28,749 nt of DNA, taken from positions 1-28,749 of the forward strand of contig JBOGVX010000038.1 of the NCBI GenBank assembly GCA_050693165.1, given 5' to 3'. How positions within the stretch are numbered: position 1 is the first letter of the stretch; every line of letters begins with the position of its first letter. The notes under the pieces are model-generated. The model had not been told where the DNA came from, did no database searches, and saw only the letters and a list, made by a program, of their open reading frames with translations. Positions 6,655 to 14,283 of the stretch are shown piece after piece. The DNA comes from CAZKFH01 sp050693165 (GTDB lineage Bacteria > Actinomycetota > UBA4738 > CALAEC01). Both the position numbers and the translations under genes were made by a program.

Positions 6655-7007
6655 GCTTGGAGCTCCTGGCAGCCGACTGCCCTATGTGCATGTCCTCGGG
6701 GACCGTCACCCGGGGCCGGTGTCAGCTCTGCGAGGCGGTCTTCGATGAGGATCACGACGGGGCCGTCGACCTTCCCCCGACGGCTCCGTCCGCTCCTTCG
6801 CCGCCTCTCCTGAGATTCACAGACGTGATCGAGGAGTTGCAGCAGGTGGGCGAGCTCGTCTCAACAGCAGATGGAGCCTTGGAGATCGAGGCCGCCTGTG
6901 GGCGCCTGCAACTACTCCTGCACTCCCTGCGCGAGCAGTTCGTCAGTGACGTGGTGCTGGCCGAGAATGCCATCGCACCACCCGGCCCGAAGCGTCACAC
7001 GGGTTAG
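6651..7007 (+). CDS. Zinc-ribbon protein of unknown function
   Basis: 118 residues. The TTG start is set by GGAGG 4 nt upstream and overlaps the previous gene's stop (TTGA). Cys10, Cys13, Cys24 and Cys27 (CPMC...CQLC) form a four-cysteine zinc knuckle with nearly the same spacing (CxxC-x10-CxxC) as the protein at 5701. An acidic and Pro-rich linker (about 30-55) follows, then an amphipathic helical segment (about 58-105, FTDVIEELQQVGELV onward) that could form a coiled coil. No family recognised. It ends 38 bp before the convergent pstB stop, with a hairpin between them. Confidence 0.62.
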   Translation: MSLELLAADCPMCMSSGTVTRGRCQLCEAVFDEDHDGAVDLPPTAPSAPSPPLLRFTDVIEELQQVGELVSTADGALEIEAACGRLQLLLHSLREQFVSDVVLAENAIAPPGPKRHTG

Positions 7008-7026
7008 CACCGGACCACAGCCGCGC

Positions 7027-7045
7027 CCCAGACTTCCGCTCTGGG
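7027..7045. terminator. Hairpin between convergent genes
   Basis: CCCAGA (7027-7032) and TCTGGG (7040-7045) form a 6-bp stem with a 7-nt loop directly after the pstB stop and 19 bp after the stop at 7007. No T-tract follows, so termination by this structure alone is not certain. Confidence 0.4.
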
Positions 7046-7906
7046 TCAGCCAAACCGGCCGGTCACGTAGTCCTCGGTTCGTTTCTCCCCGGGGTTCGTG
7101 AAGATCGTCTCGGTGCGGTCGTACTCGACGAGGACACCCGTACGCATACCGTCCTCGCGCACGTCGACAGTGAAGAAGGCGGTTCGGTCGCTGACTCGAG
7201 CGGCTTGCTGCATGTTGTGCGTGACGATGATGATCGTGTAATCCGCAACGAGCTCCTGCATCAGCTCCTCGATGCGCAGAGTTGCGATCGGGTCAAGCGC
7301 CGAGCACGGCTCGTCCATCAGGATGACGTCCGGCTGCACGGCGATCGCGCGAGCGATGCACAGGCGCTGCTGCTGGCCCCCCGACAAAGACATGGCCGAC
7401 TCCTTGAGCTTGTCCTTGACCTCGTCCCAAAGCGCGGCGCGCCGGAGGGACCTCTCGACGAGCTCGTCCATGTTCCCCTTGAATCCGGCGATCTTCGGAC
7501 CGAAGGCGATGTTGTCGTACACGGACTTGGGGAACGGGTTCGGCTTCTGGAAGACCATCCCGACCCTGCGACGAACCTCGACCGGGTCCACCTTCGAGTC
7601 GTACAGATCGACACCGTGGTACAGGATCTTGCCCTCCACGCGAGCGCCCTCGATCAGGTCGTTCATCCTGTTGAAGCAGCGAAGCATCGTGGTCTTGCCA
7701 CAGCCGGATGGACCGATCAGCGCGGTGATCTGGTTCTCCTGGATGGGCAACGTAACGTCTCGGACGGCGCGGAAGCCGTCGTAGTGGACGCTGAGATCGC
7801 TGACGTCGAAGACCACAGGTCGGTCGAGCCCAGCTCTTTCCGAATGGTTGACGACGACCTGGGGGTGCGGCTCGCTCGTCCCGGCGCGATCCGTCATCTG
7901 GTCCAC
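7046..7906 (-). CDS. pstB: Phosphate ABC transporter ATP-binding protein PstB
   Basis: 286 residues. The cytoplasmic ATPase of the high-affinity phosphate importer; it hydrolyses ATP to drive PstCA. Walker A GPSGCGKT (65-72), Q-loop Gln120 within the PstB-typical VFQKPNPFP, signature LSGGQQQR (174-181), Walker B VILMDEP with Glu199, and H-switch His230 (VTHN) are all present. The length is about 25-30 residues longer than usual because of an N-terminal extension. Either GTG at 7906 or the ATG three codons later could be the start. It follows pstA after a 4-bp gap and is the last gene of pstSCAB. Confidence 0.97.
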   Translation of the reverse strand: MDQMTDRAGTSEPHPQVVVNHSERAGLDRPVVFDVSDLSVHYDGFRAVRDVTLPIQENQITALIGPSGCGKTTMLRCFNRMNDLIEGARVEGKILYHGVDLYDSKVDPVEVRRRVGMVFQKPNPFPKSVYDNIAFGPKIAGFKGNMDELVERSLRRAALWDEVKDKLKESAMSLSGGQQQRLCIARAIAVQPDVILMDEPCSALDPIATLRIEELMQELVADYTIIIVTHNMQQAARVSDRTAFFTVDVREDGMRTGVLVEYDRTETIFTNPGEKRTEDYVTGRFG

Positions 7907-7910
7907 GCTA

Positions 7911-8852
7911 TCACCACCGCCTCTCGTAACGGTTCCTGAGGAAGATCGCGGTGGCGTTGACGAGCAGAAGCACCGCGAGAAGAACGACGATCGCGGCGGA
8001 CGTGGACTCGCCGAAGGCGCGCAGCGACTTACGGGACCACGTGAAGATGATCGCCGGCAGGGCCGTGTACTCGCCTTTCAGCGTCTCCGCGAATCCCCGA
8101 TCCCCGGCGGCGAAGAAGACCGGGGCGCCGCCGATCAGAAGGAGCGGTGCGGCCTCTCCGAGGGCTCGTGACAGGGAGAGGATCGTGCCCGTAAGGATCC
8201 CAGGCGCTGCATATGGAAGAACGTGGCTCCTTATCACCTCCCATCGCGTCGCACCGACCCCGTAACCCGCCTCGCGGATGCTCGTCGGTACCGCTCGGAT
8301 GGCCTCAGACGCCGTGATGATGACGATGGGCAGTACGAGGATCGACATCGTCAGTCCACCCGACATCAGGCTCCGGCCCCCCGTGAACCCCGCGAACAGC
8401 TGTACGAAAATGGCCAGGCCCAGGAGCCCGTATACGACGGAAGGGACGCCGGCGAGGTTCCTGACGCTCGCAGTAAGGAACCGGGTGACGCGATTGTTGG
8501 GGGCGTACTCCTCCATGTAGATCGCGGCCCCGATCCCCAATGGGAATGCGAGGACAACCACGAAGCCCATGAGCCCCAGCGACCCAGCGATCCCCTGCGA
8601 TAACCCAGCCCGCTCGGGAAGCGATGAGAGGTTAGAGGTGAGGAAATCCGTACCCCTTTCGGAAAAGACCCCGACGGCCGTGCCGAGGACGTCTGCGATC
8701 AGCGTGACGAGGACGGCTAGAGCCAGCAGGAGCGCGAGCAGAAGTGCTCCCTGAAACACAAGACCGCCGATGTCGGTGTGCCTGCCGTGCAGCGCCCGGC
8801 GCACCAGATCGGAGGTAGTGATGGAACCCGGAGCTGCCTCTGCGTGCGCCAT
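7911..8852 (-). CDS. pstA: Phosphate ABC transporter permease PstA
   Basis: 313 residues, an inner-membrane channel subunit that pairs with PstC. A soluble N-terminus (about 1-28) is followed by six hydrophobic segments. The cytoplasmic EAA loop that docks PstB is clear (REAGYGVGATRWEVIRSHVL). The PstA-typical EEYAPNNRVTRFLTASVRNL and GVPSVVYGLLGLAIFV stretches are present. Its ATG overlaps the TGA of pstC by one base (TGATG), so translation is coupled. All expected conserved parts are intact. Confidence 0.96.
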   Translation of the reverse strand: MAHAEAAPGSITTSDLVRRALHGRHTDIGGLVFQGALLLALLLALAVLVTLIADVLGTAVGVFSERGTDFLTSNLSSLPERAGLSQGIAGSLGLMGFVVVLAFPLGIGAAIYMEEYAPNNRVTRFLTASVRNLAGVPSVVYGLLGLAIFVQLFAGFTGGRSLMSGGLTMSILVLPIVIITASEAIRAVPTSIREAGYGVGATRWEVIRSHVLPYAAPGILTGTILSLSRALGEAAPLLLIGGAPVFFAAGDRGFAETLKGEYTALPAIIFTWSRKSLRAFGESTSAAIVVLLAVLLLVNATAIFLRNRYERRW

Positions 8853-9781
8853 CAGTACCTCCGCCGAACGCGGCGAACGAAGCGCTCACTGAGCAGGTTC
8901 AGGGCTAGTGTCATGACAAACAGCAGGGTCCCGATGAAGAACAGGCTGGGATACGCGGCGCTAGCGCCCTTGACCTGATCCGAACCGGTGGCCAGAGATG
9001 CAAGTGCGGCGGTCATGGTTTGCCCGGGCTCGAGTGGGTTCGTGGTGAAAGCCGACCCCCCGGTGGCCCCGGCGGCGAGCGTCACTATGAGCGTCTCCCC
9101 GATGGCGCGCGAGACGCCGAGGATAACGGCCGCAACCACGCCGGAGACCGCTGCCGGGAAGACCACACGAACGCTCGTCGACTTCTTCCGGGCACCGAGC
9201 CCGAATGACGCCTCGCGTAGGGACATCGGAACCGCTCGGAAGGCGTCTTCGGCCACGGAGGCGACGATAGGGCTTATGAGTATCCCGACTCCGATCCCCG
9301 CCGCAAGCATGTTGTAGAAGGTCGCGCCACTGAACAGCCGCTGTACTACCTCAGGGCTTACAAAGCTGATCACGAAGAACGCCATCACAACGCTGGGGAT
9401 ACCGGCGAGCAGCTCCAGCACCGGCTTGAGGATCTTGCGGGCTCGACGGCCGGCGAACTCCGAGAGATAAAGGGCCGCCCCGAGCCCCAGAGGCGTCGCC
9501 ACCGCCATCGCGATCACCGTGATCAGGAGTGTCCCGACGACGATGGTCTTGACGTCGAACAACCCGCGCCGCGGGAACCACCCCGTGTCGTTCCAGAGCG
9601 TCGAAAGATCCACCTTGCCGAGGAAGTCCAAGGTGCCGTCCAGAAGGGAGAGAAGTATCGCGGCATTGATGATGACTGTGAGTGCCGCCGCGCCGAGAAA
9701 GGCCCGGCGGATGAAGGCCTCCCTCCTCCGCCGGGCCGGGCTTCCCGCGAGATCCTCGACCGTGAAAGTGCCGCTAGGCAG
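8852..9781 (-). CDS. pstC: Phosphate ABC transporter permease PstC, probable CTG start
   Basis: 309 residues if translated from CTG at 9781. The first ordinary start (TTG at 9631) gives only 259 residues, lacks a ribosome site and cuts off the first membrane helix. The frame upstream of it encodes a basic stretch (SPARRRREAFIRR) and a hydrophobic helix (AFLGAAALTVIINAAILLSL) with no ATG, GTG or TTG before an in-frame stop inside pstS. The CTG has GGGAGG with 6 nt spacing and overlaps the pstS stop. An ATC at 9712 behind GGAGGGAGG is the other candidate. The EAA loop (REASFGLGARKKSTSVRVVF) and ELLAGIPSVVMAFFVISF are typical of PstC. It forms the transport channel with PstA. Confidence 0.93.
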   Translation of the reverse strand: MPSGTFTVEDLAGSPARRRREAFIRRAFLGAAALTVIINAAILLSLLDGTLDFLGKVDLSTLWNDTGWFPRRGLFDVKTIVVGTLLITVIAMAVATPLGLGAALYLSEFAGRRARKILKPVLELLAGIPSVVMAFFVISFVSPEVVQRLFSGATFYNMLAAGIGVGILISPIVASVAEDAFRAVPMSLREASFGLGARKKSTSVRVVFPAAVSGVVAAVILGVSRAIGETLIVTLAAGATGGSAFTTNPLEPGQTMTAALASLATGSDQVKGASAAYPSLFFIGTLLFVMTLALNLLSERFVRRVRRRY

Positions 9782-10793
9782 CGCTCGCCTCCCAGGCCGA
9801 CCTCGTGGCCTCGATCCTGTCGTCCGGCAACGTCACATACGCCACCTGCTCCACCGACTCAATCAGACCGGTGTCTGTCATGTAGAAATCGACGAAGGCC
9901 CGCAAAGCCTCGCTCTCGGCAGCCTTCGCGTTGTTGACGTAGATGTACAACGACCGCGACAGCGGGTAGGAGCCGTCCGCGATGGTTTCGAAGGTCGGGG
10001 CAACACATCCGCCGCCGCCATTGACCTCGATCGCCTTTACCACTTCCTGGTTCTGCTCGAAGAAGCTGAACCCCACCCATCCGAGCGACGAGTCGGACCC
10101 CGCGATCCCGTCGATGATGACGTTGTCGTTCGCAGAGGCCTGGTAGTCGGGCCGCGTTGCCTCTTCCTGACCCCGCTCCTCGGCGATACCTCCCAACGCG
10201 ATCTCGACGAAGGAGTCGTACGTGCCCGACTCCTCGCCGGGCGCCGTGACAACGAGAGCCGCGTCAGGGTAGTCCCCCGATCCGCCGACCTCCGCACCCA
10301 GCTCGTTCGCCGCCGACCAGTTCTCGAAGCCCTCCGACTCGGGGCCAAGAAGTGCGTACAGATCGGGGAACGAGAGGCAGGTCACCGCCGCATTGGCAGG
10401 TGAGGTCAGCACCGCCATGCCGTCGATGGCCACCTCCAACTCGGTGTACTCGATGCCGTTCGCGGCACACGCATCGATCTCCTCCTGCTCGATCGCACGC
10501 GAGGCGTCGGAGATGTCCGTCTCGCCGTTGCAGAAGAGCTCGAAGCCATCCCCGGTCCCCGGCCCCTCCACCGTGATCTCCACGTCCGGAGCCTGCTCCG
10601 CGAACAATTCCGCCACCAGCGAGCTGATGGGCTCTACGGTGGACGATCCGGAGATGAATATCTCGCCCGTCAGGTTGGCCGGCACGTCGGAATCCGGCGC
10701 ATCTGTTGTGGCATTGCCATCACCACCGCACGCGGCAGCCAGCAGCGATAGAGCCGCCAGGCCGGCAAGTATCGGCTTCCATGCCTTGGTCAT
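9774..10793 (-). CDS. pstS: Phosphate-binding lipoprotein PstS
   Basis: 339 residues; captures phosphate outside the membrane and delivers it to PstCA. A lipoprotein signal peptide ends in the lipobox LAAAC with Cys22 as the lipidation site, followed by a Gly/Asp/Thr-rich tether. Phosphate-ligand stretches of the family are visible: ISGSSTVEPIS, EGPGTGDGF, DISDASRAI and PGEESGTYDSF. The ATG has GGAGGAGGGG a few bases upstream. It is the first gene of pstSCAB behind a PHO box, so induction by phosphate starvation is expected. Its last codons contain the ribosome site and probable CTG start of pstC. Confidence 0.97.
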   Translation of the reverse strand: MTKAWKPILAGLAALSLLAAACGGDGNATTDAPDSDVPANLTGEIFISGSSTVEPISSLVAELFAEQAPDVEITVEGPGTGDGFELFCNGETDISDASRAIEQEEIDACAANGIEYTELEVAIDGMAVLTSPANAAVTCLSFPDLYALLGPESEGFENWSAANELGAEVGGSGDYPDAALVVTAPGEESGTYDSFVEIALGGIAEERGQEEATRPDYQASANDNVIIDGIAGSDSSLGWVGFSFFEQNQEVVKAIEVNGGGGCVAPTFETIADGSYPLSRSLYIYVNNAKAAESEALRAFVDFYMTDTGLIESVEQVAYVTLPDDRIEATRSAWEASAA

Positions 10794-10858
10794 CTTCCCC
10801 TCCTCCTCATCCGTCTTCCGCGGGGATGCTAAGGAGGGCCCATAGCCGGACCCTGTCT

Positions 10859-10880
10859 TGTTAGTGAACGCAGGGTGAAC
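10859..10880 (-). promoter_or_regulatory. PHO box upstream of pstS
   Basis: On the minus strand two consecutive 11-mers, GTTCACCCTGC and GTTCACTAACA, form the direct repeat recognised by PhoP/PhoB-type regulators; Streptomyces PhoP uses GTTCACC units of the same period. It lies about 65 bp before the pstS ATG and is followed, 17 bp after TTCACT, by CTATGG, a plausible -10. The regulator encoded at 11827 is the likely ligand. Confidence 0.8.
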
Positions 10881-11065
10881 ATGTCGCCCGGAATGCCAAA
10901 GGCCTTCTCAAAATGGCGCCCCGGCGGCCTTATGAAGACCACCGCCGCAAGGAGAGATGAACTTGGAGGGAACAGGCCCGTTTCGAGGGGTGGGCGCACA
11001 TGGGCGCCGGTATCCTCCTGCCGTCGTGCCCAGACCGCAAGCGGACCGTCATGCGACCCCTGAAG

Positions 11066-11094
11066 TACCATCGGAGTGTGATGAGAGTAGGAGA
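11066..11094 (+). promoter_or_regulatory. Possible -10 and ribosome site of phoU
   Basis: TACCAT at 11066-11071 fits a -10 element. AGGAGA at 11089-11094 is 9 nt before the GTG at 11104 and supports that start. No PHO box unit faces phoU directly; the box at 10859-10880 is about 220 bp away. Confidence 0.35.
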
Positions 11095-11103
11095 CACGAC
11101 TAG

Positions 11104-11826
11104 GTGGATGGTCTCCGTACCCACTGGATGGCCCGCTCGATGAAGGCTCGGCGCCACTTCCATGAGGAGCTCGAGGCGATCGAGCTGGACGTGTTGGCCC
11201 TGGGCGAGATGGCCGAGCGGGCGCTGGGCCAGGCTGTTGAGACCCTCGGGTCCCGGGATCAGGAAGACGCCCAGCGAGTGGTGGACGGCGACGACCCCAT
11301 CGACGAGCGATACCTGGACATCGAGCGGCGCTGGCTCGAGCTGCTGGCCCTACAGACCCCCGTGGCCGGCGACCTGCGGCTGATCTCGGCGATCATGCAC
11401 GTCAACCTCCACCTCGAGCGGATCGGTGACATGGCGGTGAACATCGCCAAGATCGCCATGGTCACCCATCAGCTTCCCGGCAACCAGACGATCCTGACCC
11501 ACCTGCGAGAGATGGCGGACGTTGTGCGCCCGATGATCAGGACCTCACTCGACGCGCTCGTCCGACGAGACCTCGCGCTCGCACAGTCACTGCCGGACAT
11601 GGACGACCCCGTGGATCGTCTGAACCGGAACATGTACCGCGAGGTGGCCTCGTGTGCGAGCGACCCCGACATGCTCGAGTGGGCGATCCGCATGATGGTC
11701 GTTTCCCGGCAGCTGGAGCGAGCCGGCGATCACGCCGTGGACATCGCCGAGCAGGTGGCGTTCCTGCTAACGGGCGAGTTCCACGAGTTCAGCGACGCGT
11801 CACACCCAGAGCAGGGGTCCGGTTAG
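11104..11826 (+). CDS. phoU: Phosphate signalling protein PhoU
   Basis: 240 residues from GTG at 11104 (AGGAGA 9 nt upstream); an ATG at 11128 would give the more usual N-terminus. PhoU is a cytoplasmic two-repeat helical bundle that links the Pst transporter to the sensor kinase and holds the Pho response off when phosphate is plentiful. Both metal-binding repeats are visible: LHLERIGDMAVNIAK (about 101-115) and RQLERAGDHAVDIAEQ (about 204-219). The N-terminal motif RRHFHEELEAIELDVLALG is typical. It is divergent from pstS and is followed by the response regulator with no gap (TAG then GTG), so phoU, the regulator, arsC and the kinase look like one operon. Confidence 0.95.
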   Translation: MDGLRTHWMARSMKARRHFHEELEAIELDVLALGEMAERALGQAVETLGSRDQEDAQRVVDGDDPIDERYLDIERRWLELLALQTPVAGDLRLISAIMHVNLHLERIGDMAVNIAKIAMVTHQLPGNQTILTHLREMADVVRPMIRTSLDALVRRDLALAQSLPDMDDPVDRLNRNMYREVASCASDPDMLEWAIRMMVVSRQLERAGDHAVDIAEQVAFLLTGEFHEFSDASHPEQGSG

Positions 11827-12528
11827 GTGCAGAACAACGGCGGTCACCGCATCCTGATCGTCGAGGACGAGGAGTCGCTCGCCGACTCGACCCGTTACAA
11901 CCTCGAGCGCGAGGGATTCTCGGTGGACGTAGCCGGGGACGGGCGGCAGGCGCTGGAGCGCTTCCGCGAGAGCCCGCCGAGTCTCGTGATCCTCGACCTG
12001 ATGCTTCCCGAGGTCAGTGGCCTCGATGTGTGCCGGACTATCCGGGCCGAGTCCACGGTCCCGATCATCATGGTGACCGCCAAGGATGCCGAGGCCGATC
12101 GCGTGAGCGGGCTCGAGCTCGGCGCGGACGACTACGTGACGAAGCCCTTCTCGATGCGCGAGCTCGTGTCTCGGGTACGGGCCAACCTCAGACGGGCCCG
12201 CATGGAGGAACCGGTCGCATCCCAAGAGGACGTGCTGCAAGGTGGACCCGTGGAGCTCGACGTGAGCCGCCACGAGGCGAAGGTCCGGGGCGAGAACGTC
12301 TCGTTCCCGCCCAAGGAGTTCGAGCTGCTCGAGACCCTCTTGCGCCGGAGGGGACGGCTGATGACCCGAGACCTGCTGATCGACGAGGTATGGGGCTCGG
12401 ACTACTTCGGAGACACGAAGACGCTGGATGTCCACGTGAAGCGGATCCGCAAGAAGATCGAGGAAGACCCGCACAGCCCCGTACACCTCGTTACCGTCCG
12501 CGGCCTGGGCTACAAGTTCGTCGACTAG
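11827..12528 (+). CDS. phoB: PhoB/OmpR-family response regulator, probably the Pho regulator
   Basis: 233 residues from a GTG directly after the phoU stop. The receiver domain (about 8-122) has acidic Glu13/Asp14, phospho-acceptor Asp57 (LVILDLMLP), Thr84 and Lys106 (VTKPF). The C-terminal winged-helix domain (about 138-232) shows the OmpR/PhoB pattern: FPPKEFELLETLLRRRGRLM, then DVHVKRIRKKIEED and RGLGYKFVD. The place beside phoU and pst, with a PhoR-type kinase two genes on, makes it the probable activator at the PHO box. In Actinobacteria the orthologue may be called PhoP or RegX3; the sequence alone does not decide which. Confidence 0.93.
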   Translation: MQNNGGHRILIVEDEESLADSTRYNLEREGFSVDVAGDGRQALERFRESPPSLVILDLMLPEVSGLDVCRTIRAESTVPIIMVTAKDAEADRVSGLELGADDYVTKPFSMRELVSRVRANLRRARMEEPVASQEDVLQGGPVELDVSRHEAKVRGENVSFPPKEFELLETLLRRRGRLMTRDLLIDEVWGSDYFGDTKTLDVHVKRIRKKIEEDPHSPVHLVTVRGLGYKFVD

Positions 12529-12532
12529 TGCG

Positions 12533-12994
12533 TTGAGCCCCAAGGGTTCGCTCCCCGGACCGTCAGCACCCCTAGAAGCGGAGCGTCTCAACAGCAGCGA
12601 TCGACGTCCGGTCGTCCTGTTCGTCTGCGTCCACAACGCGGGGCGCTCGCAGATGGCGGCGGCGCTGCTCGAGTCGCAAGCGGGTGAGAGCCTCGACGTG
12701 CGCTCGGCGGGGACGGAGCCGGCCATCCAGGTGAACCCCGTCGTCGTCGAGGCGATGGCCGAGATCGGGATCGACCTCGCCGGGCGGCGGCCGAAGCTGA
12801 TGGACGATGCGGCGGTGCGGGAAGCCGACGTGGTCATAACGATGGGCTGCGGGGACGCCTGCCCGGTCTACCCCGGCAAGCGGTACGAGGACTGGGAGCT
12901 ATCCGACCCCTCTGGACGTGGGCTGGAGGACGTGCGGGCCATCCGCGACGAGATCGAGGAGCGCGTTCGCACCCTCGTCAAGAGCCTGTCGTAG
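12533..12994 (+). CDS. arsC: Arsenate reductase, low-molecular-weight phosphatase fold
   Basis: 153 residues. Reduces arsenate to arsenite using a phosphatase-like P-loop: CVHNAGRS (catalytic Cys of the CX5R motif, about residue 32). Two further cysteines lie in MGCGDACPVYPG, the pair that relays electrons in thioredoxin- or mycothiol-coupled ArsC. KRYEDWELSDPSG and the C-terminal helix are typical of actinobacterial enzymes. The TTG at 12533 is the only plausible start; it gives a 25-residue nonconserved N-terminus and has no clear ribosome site. It starts 4 bp after the response regulator, so coupled translation is likely. No ars efflux gene or ArsR is in the window. Confidence 0.9.
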   Translation: MSPKGSLPGPSAPLEAERLNSSDRRPVVLFVCVHNAGRSQMAAALLESQAGESLDVRSAGTEPAIQVNPVVVEAMAEIGIDLAGRRPKLMDDAAVREADVVITMGCGDACPVYPGKRYEDWELSDPSGRGLEDVRAIRDEIEERVRTLVKSLS

Positions 12995-13024
12995 CGTTGA
13001 GGCGATGCCGTCAGGGGTGAGGGT

Positions 13025-14260
13025 TTGAGCGGGCTCGCGGTCGTGGGGGTTGCTGCGGCGACGGCAGCGATCGGCCTGGCGGTGGGATGGTTGCTCGCCC
13101 GGCGCGGGGAACGGAAGCTCCGCTCGGTAACCGCGGCCGTCTCGAGGATCTCCGCGGGCGAGCGGGGCGTGCGGATCGCTCCGATGGGTGGCGCCGAGAT
13201 CGCCTCCCTTGCCGAGGCCCTTAACCGCATGTCGGCGGACCTCGAGGCCCGTCTGGAGCAGCTCGGCCGCGATCGCCAGGAGCGGGACGCGATCCTATCC
13301 GCGATGGAGGAAGGCGTGATCCTGATCGACGCGACGGGGGAGGTCGCGTACGCCAACCCGTCGGCGGAGCGGATCCTCGGGCGCGTCCCCCGCTCGGCCC
13401 GCGAGCTCTCGCCCACCGGGCTGAGGAGCCTCGTCGAGGAGGTCAAGGGTGACGGACTTCCTCGGGAACGCGAGATCGAGACCGGCGTCCCCGCGCGCGT
13501 TCTGAGCGCGTCGGCTGTGCCGCTGGAAGCGCTCGGTGACGTGATGCTGGTCGTGAGAGACGTCACGGCCGAGCGCCGGGTCGAGGCCATGCGGCGCGAC
13601 TTCGTCACCGACGCGTCTCACGAGCTGAAGACGCCGGCCGCTGCCATCAGGGCGGCAGCGGAGACCGTCGAGCGCGCGGTCGAGGAGGATCCCGCCGCGG
13701 CGGTCAAGTTCGCGGCACAGCTGCGGCGCGATGCCGTTCGCCTGTCGCGGATCGTCTCCGACCTTCTCGACCTCTCGCGCCTCGAGTCCGAGCATCCCGA
13801 CCTCGAACCCGTGCGGCTGGACCGCGTGGTCGCCGACGAGCTCAAGCGATTGAAGACTCAGGCAGCCGAGTCCGGGGTCGCGCTACGGTGGGAAGGCGCA
13901 CCCGTCACGGTGTCGGGCTCGACCAAGGACCTTGCGCTCCTGGCTCGGAACCTGCTCGAGAACGCGGTGAGGTACACGCCAAAAGGTGGGCGCGTCAGTG
14001 TCGAGGTTCGCGGCGACAAAGGCAGCGCGACCCTGAGCGTCGCCGACACCGGGATAGGGATCCCGTCCCGCGACCTCCCTCGCATATTCGAGCGCTTCTA
14101 CCGCGTGGATCGAGCGCGATCTCGCGACACTGGGGGCACCGGTCTGGGGCTATCGATCGCTCGCCACGTCGTCGAGAGGCACGGCGGCCGGATCGAGGCC
14201 CAGAGCGAGCTCGGCCGAGGCTCCACCTTCCTGGTGAAGCTCCCGGCGGGCGCGGGCTAA
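13025..14260 (+). CDS. phoR: PhoR-type sensor histidine kinase
   Basis: 411 residues from TTG at 13025, with GGGGTGAGGG close upstream. One N-terminal membrane helix (about 3-25, with almost nothing outside the cell), a HAMP-like segment (26-80), a PAS domain (about 85-180, AMEEGVILIDATGEVAYANPSAE), HisKA with phospho-acceptor His199 (DASHELKTP), and an HATPase domain with N-box Asn313, G1 DTGIGI (341-346), F-box IFERFYRVD and G2 GGTGLGL (370-376). The single helix and PAS domain match PhoR, which senses phosphate indirectly through PstSCAB-PhoU. It phosphorylates the regulator encoded at 11827. The arsC gene between the two is unusual. Confidence 0.92.
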   Translation: MSGLAVVGVAAATAAIGLAVGWLLARRGERKLRSVTAAVSRISAGERGVRIAPMGGAEIASLAEALNRMSADLEARLEQLGRDRQERDAILSAMEEGVILIDATGEVAYANPSAERILGRVPRSARELSPTGLRSLVEEVKGDGLPREREIETGVPARVLSASAVPLEALGDVMLVVRDVTAERRVEAMRRDFVTDASHELKTPAAAIRAAAETVERAVEEDPAAAVKFAAQLRRDAVRLSRIVSDLLDLSRLESEHPDLEPVRLDRVVADELKRLKTQAAESGVALRWEGAPVTVSGSTKDLALLARNLLENAVRYTPKGGRVSVEVRGDKGSATLSVADTGIGIPSRDLPRIFERFYRVDRARSRDTGGTGLGLSIARHVVERHGGRIEAQSELGRGSTFLVKLPAGAG

Positions 14261-14267
14261 CCTCGCG

Positions 14268-14273
14268 GGTACG
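14268..14273 (+). promoter_or_regulatory. -10 element of the rhomboid gene
   Basis: TACGAT is followed by 8 nt and the GTG at 14284, with no Shine-Dalgarno. The identical hexamer at the same distance precedes the glycosyltransferase gene at 18667. It suggests that the rhomboid gene has its own near-leaderless promoter. Confidence 0.4.
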
Positions 14274-14283
14274 ATGGCGAGCC

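Noticed and set aside
7027..7045. Strong intrinsic terminator
   Set aside because: The stem is only 6 bp and no T-tract follows, so it is listed only as a hairpin with low confidence.
10829..11071. Open frame of 80 codons on the minus strand upstream of pstS
   Set aside because: It covers the PHO box and the pstS leader and has no coding character.
13888..14283. Rhomboid protein extended 132 codons upstream
   Set aside because: The extension is the phoR coding region in another frame; the zinc-finger domain begins right after GTG 14284.
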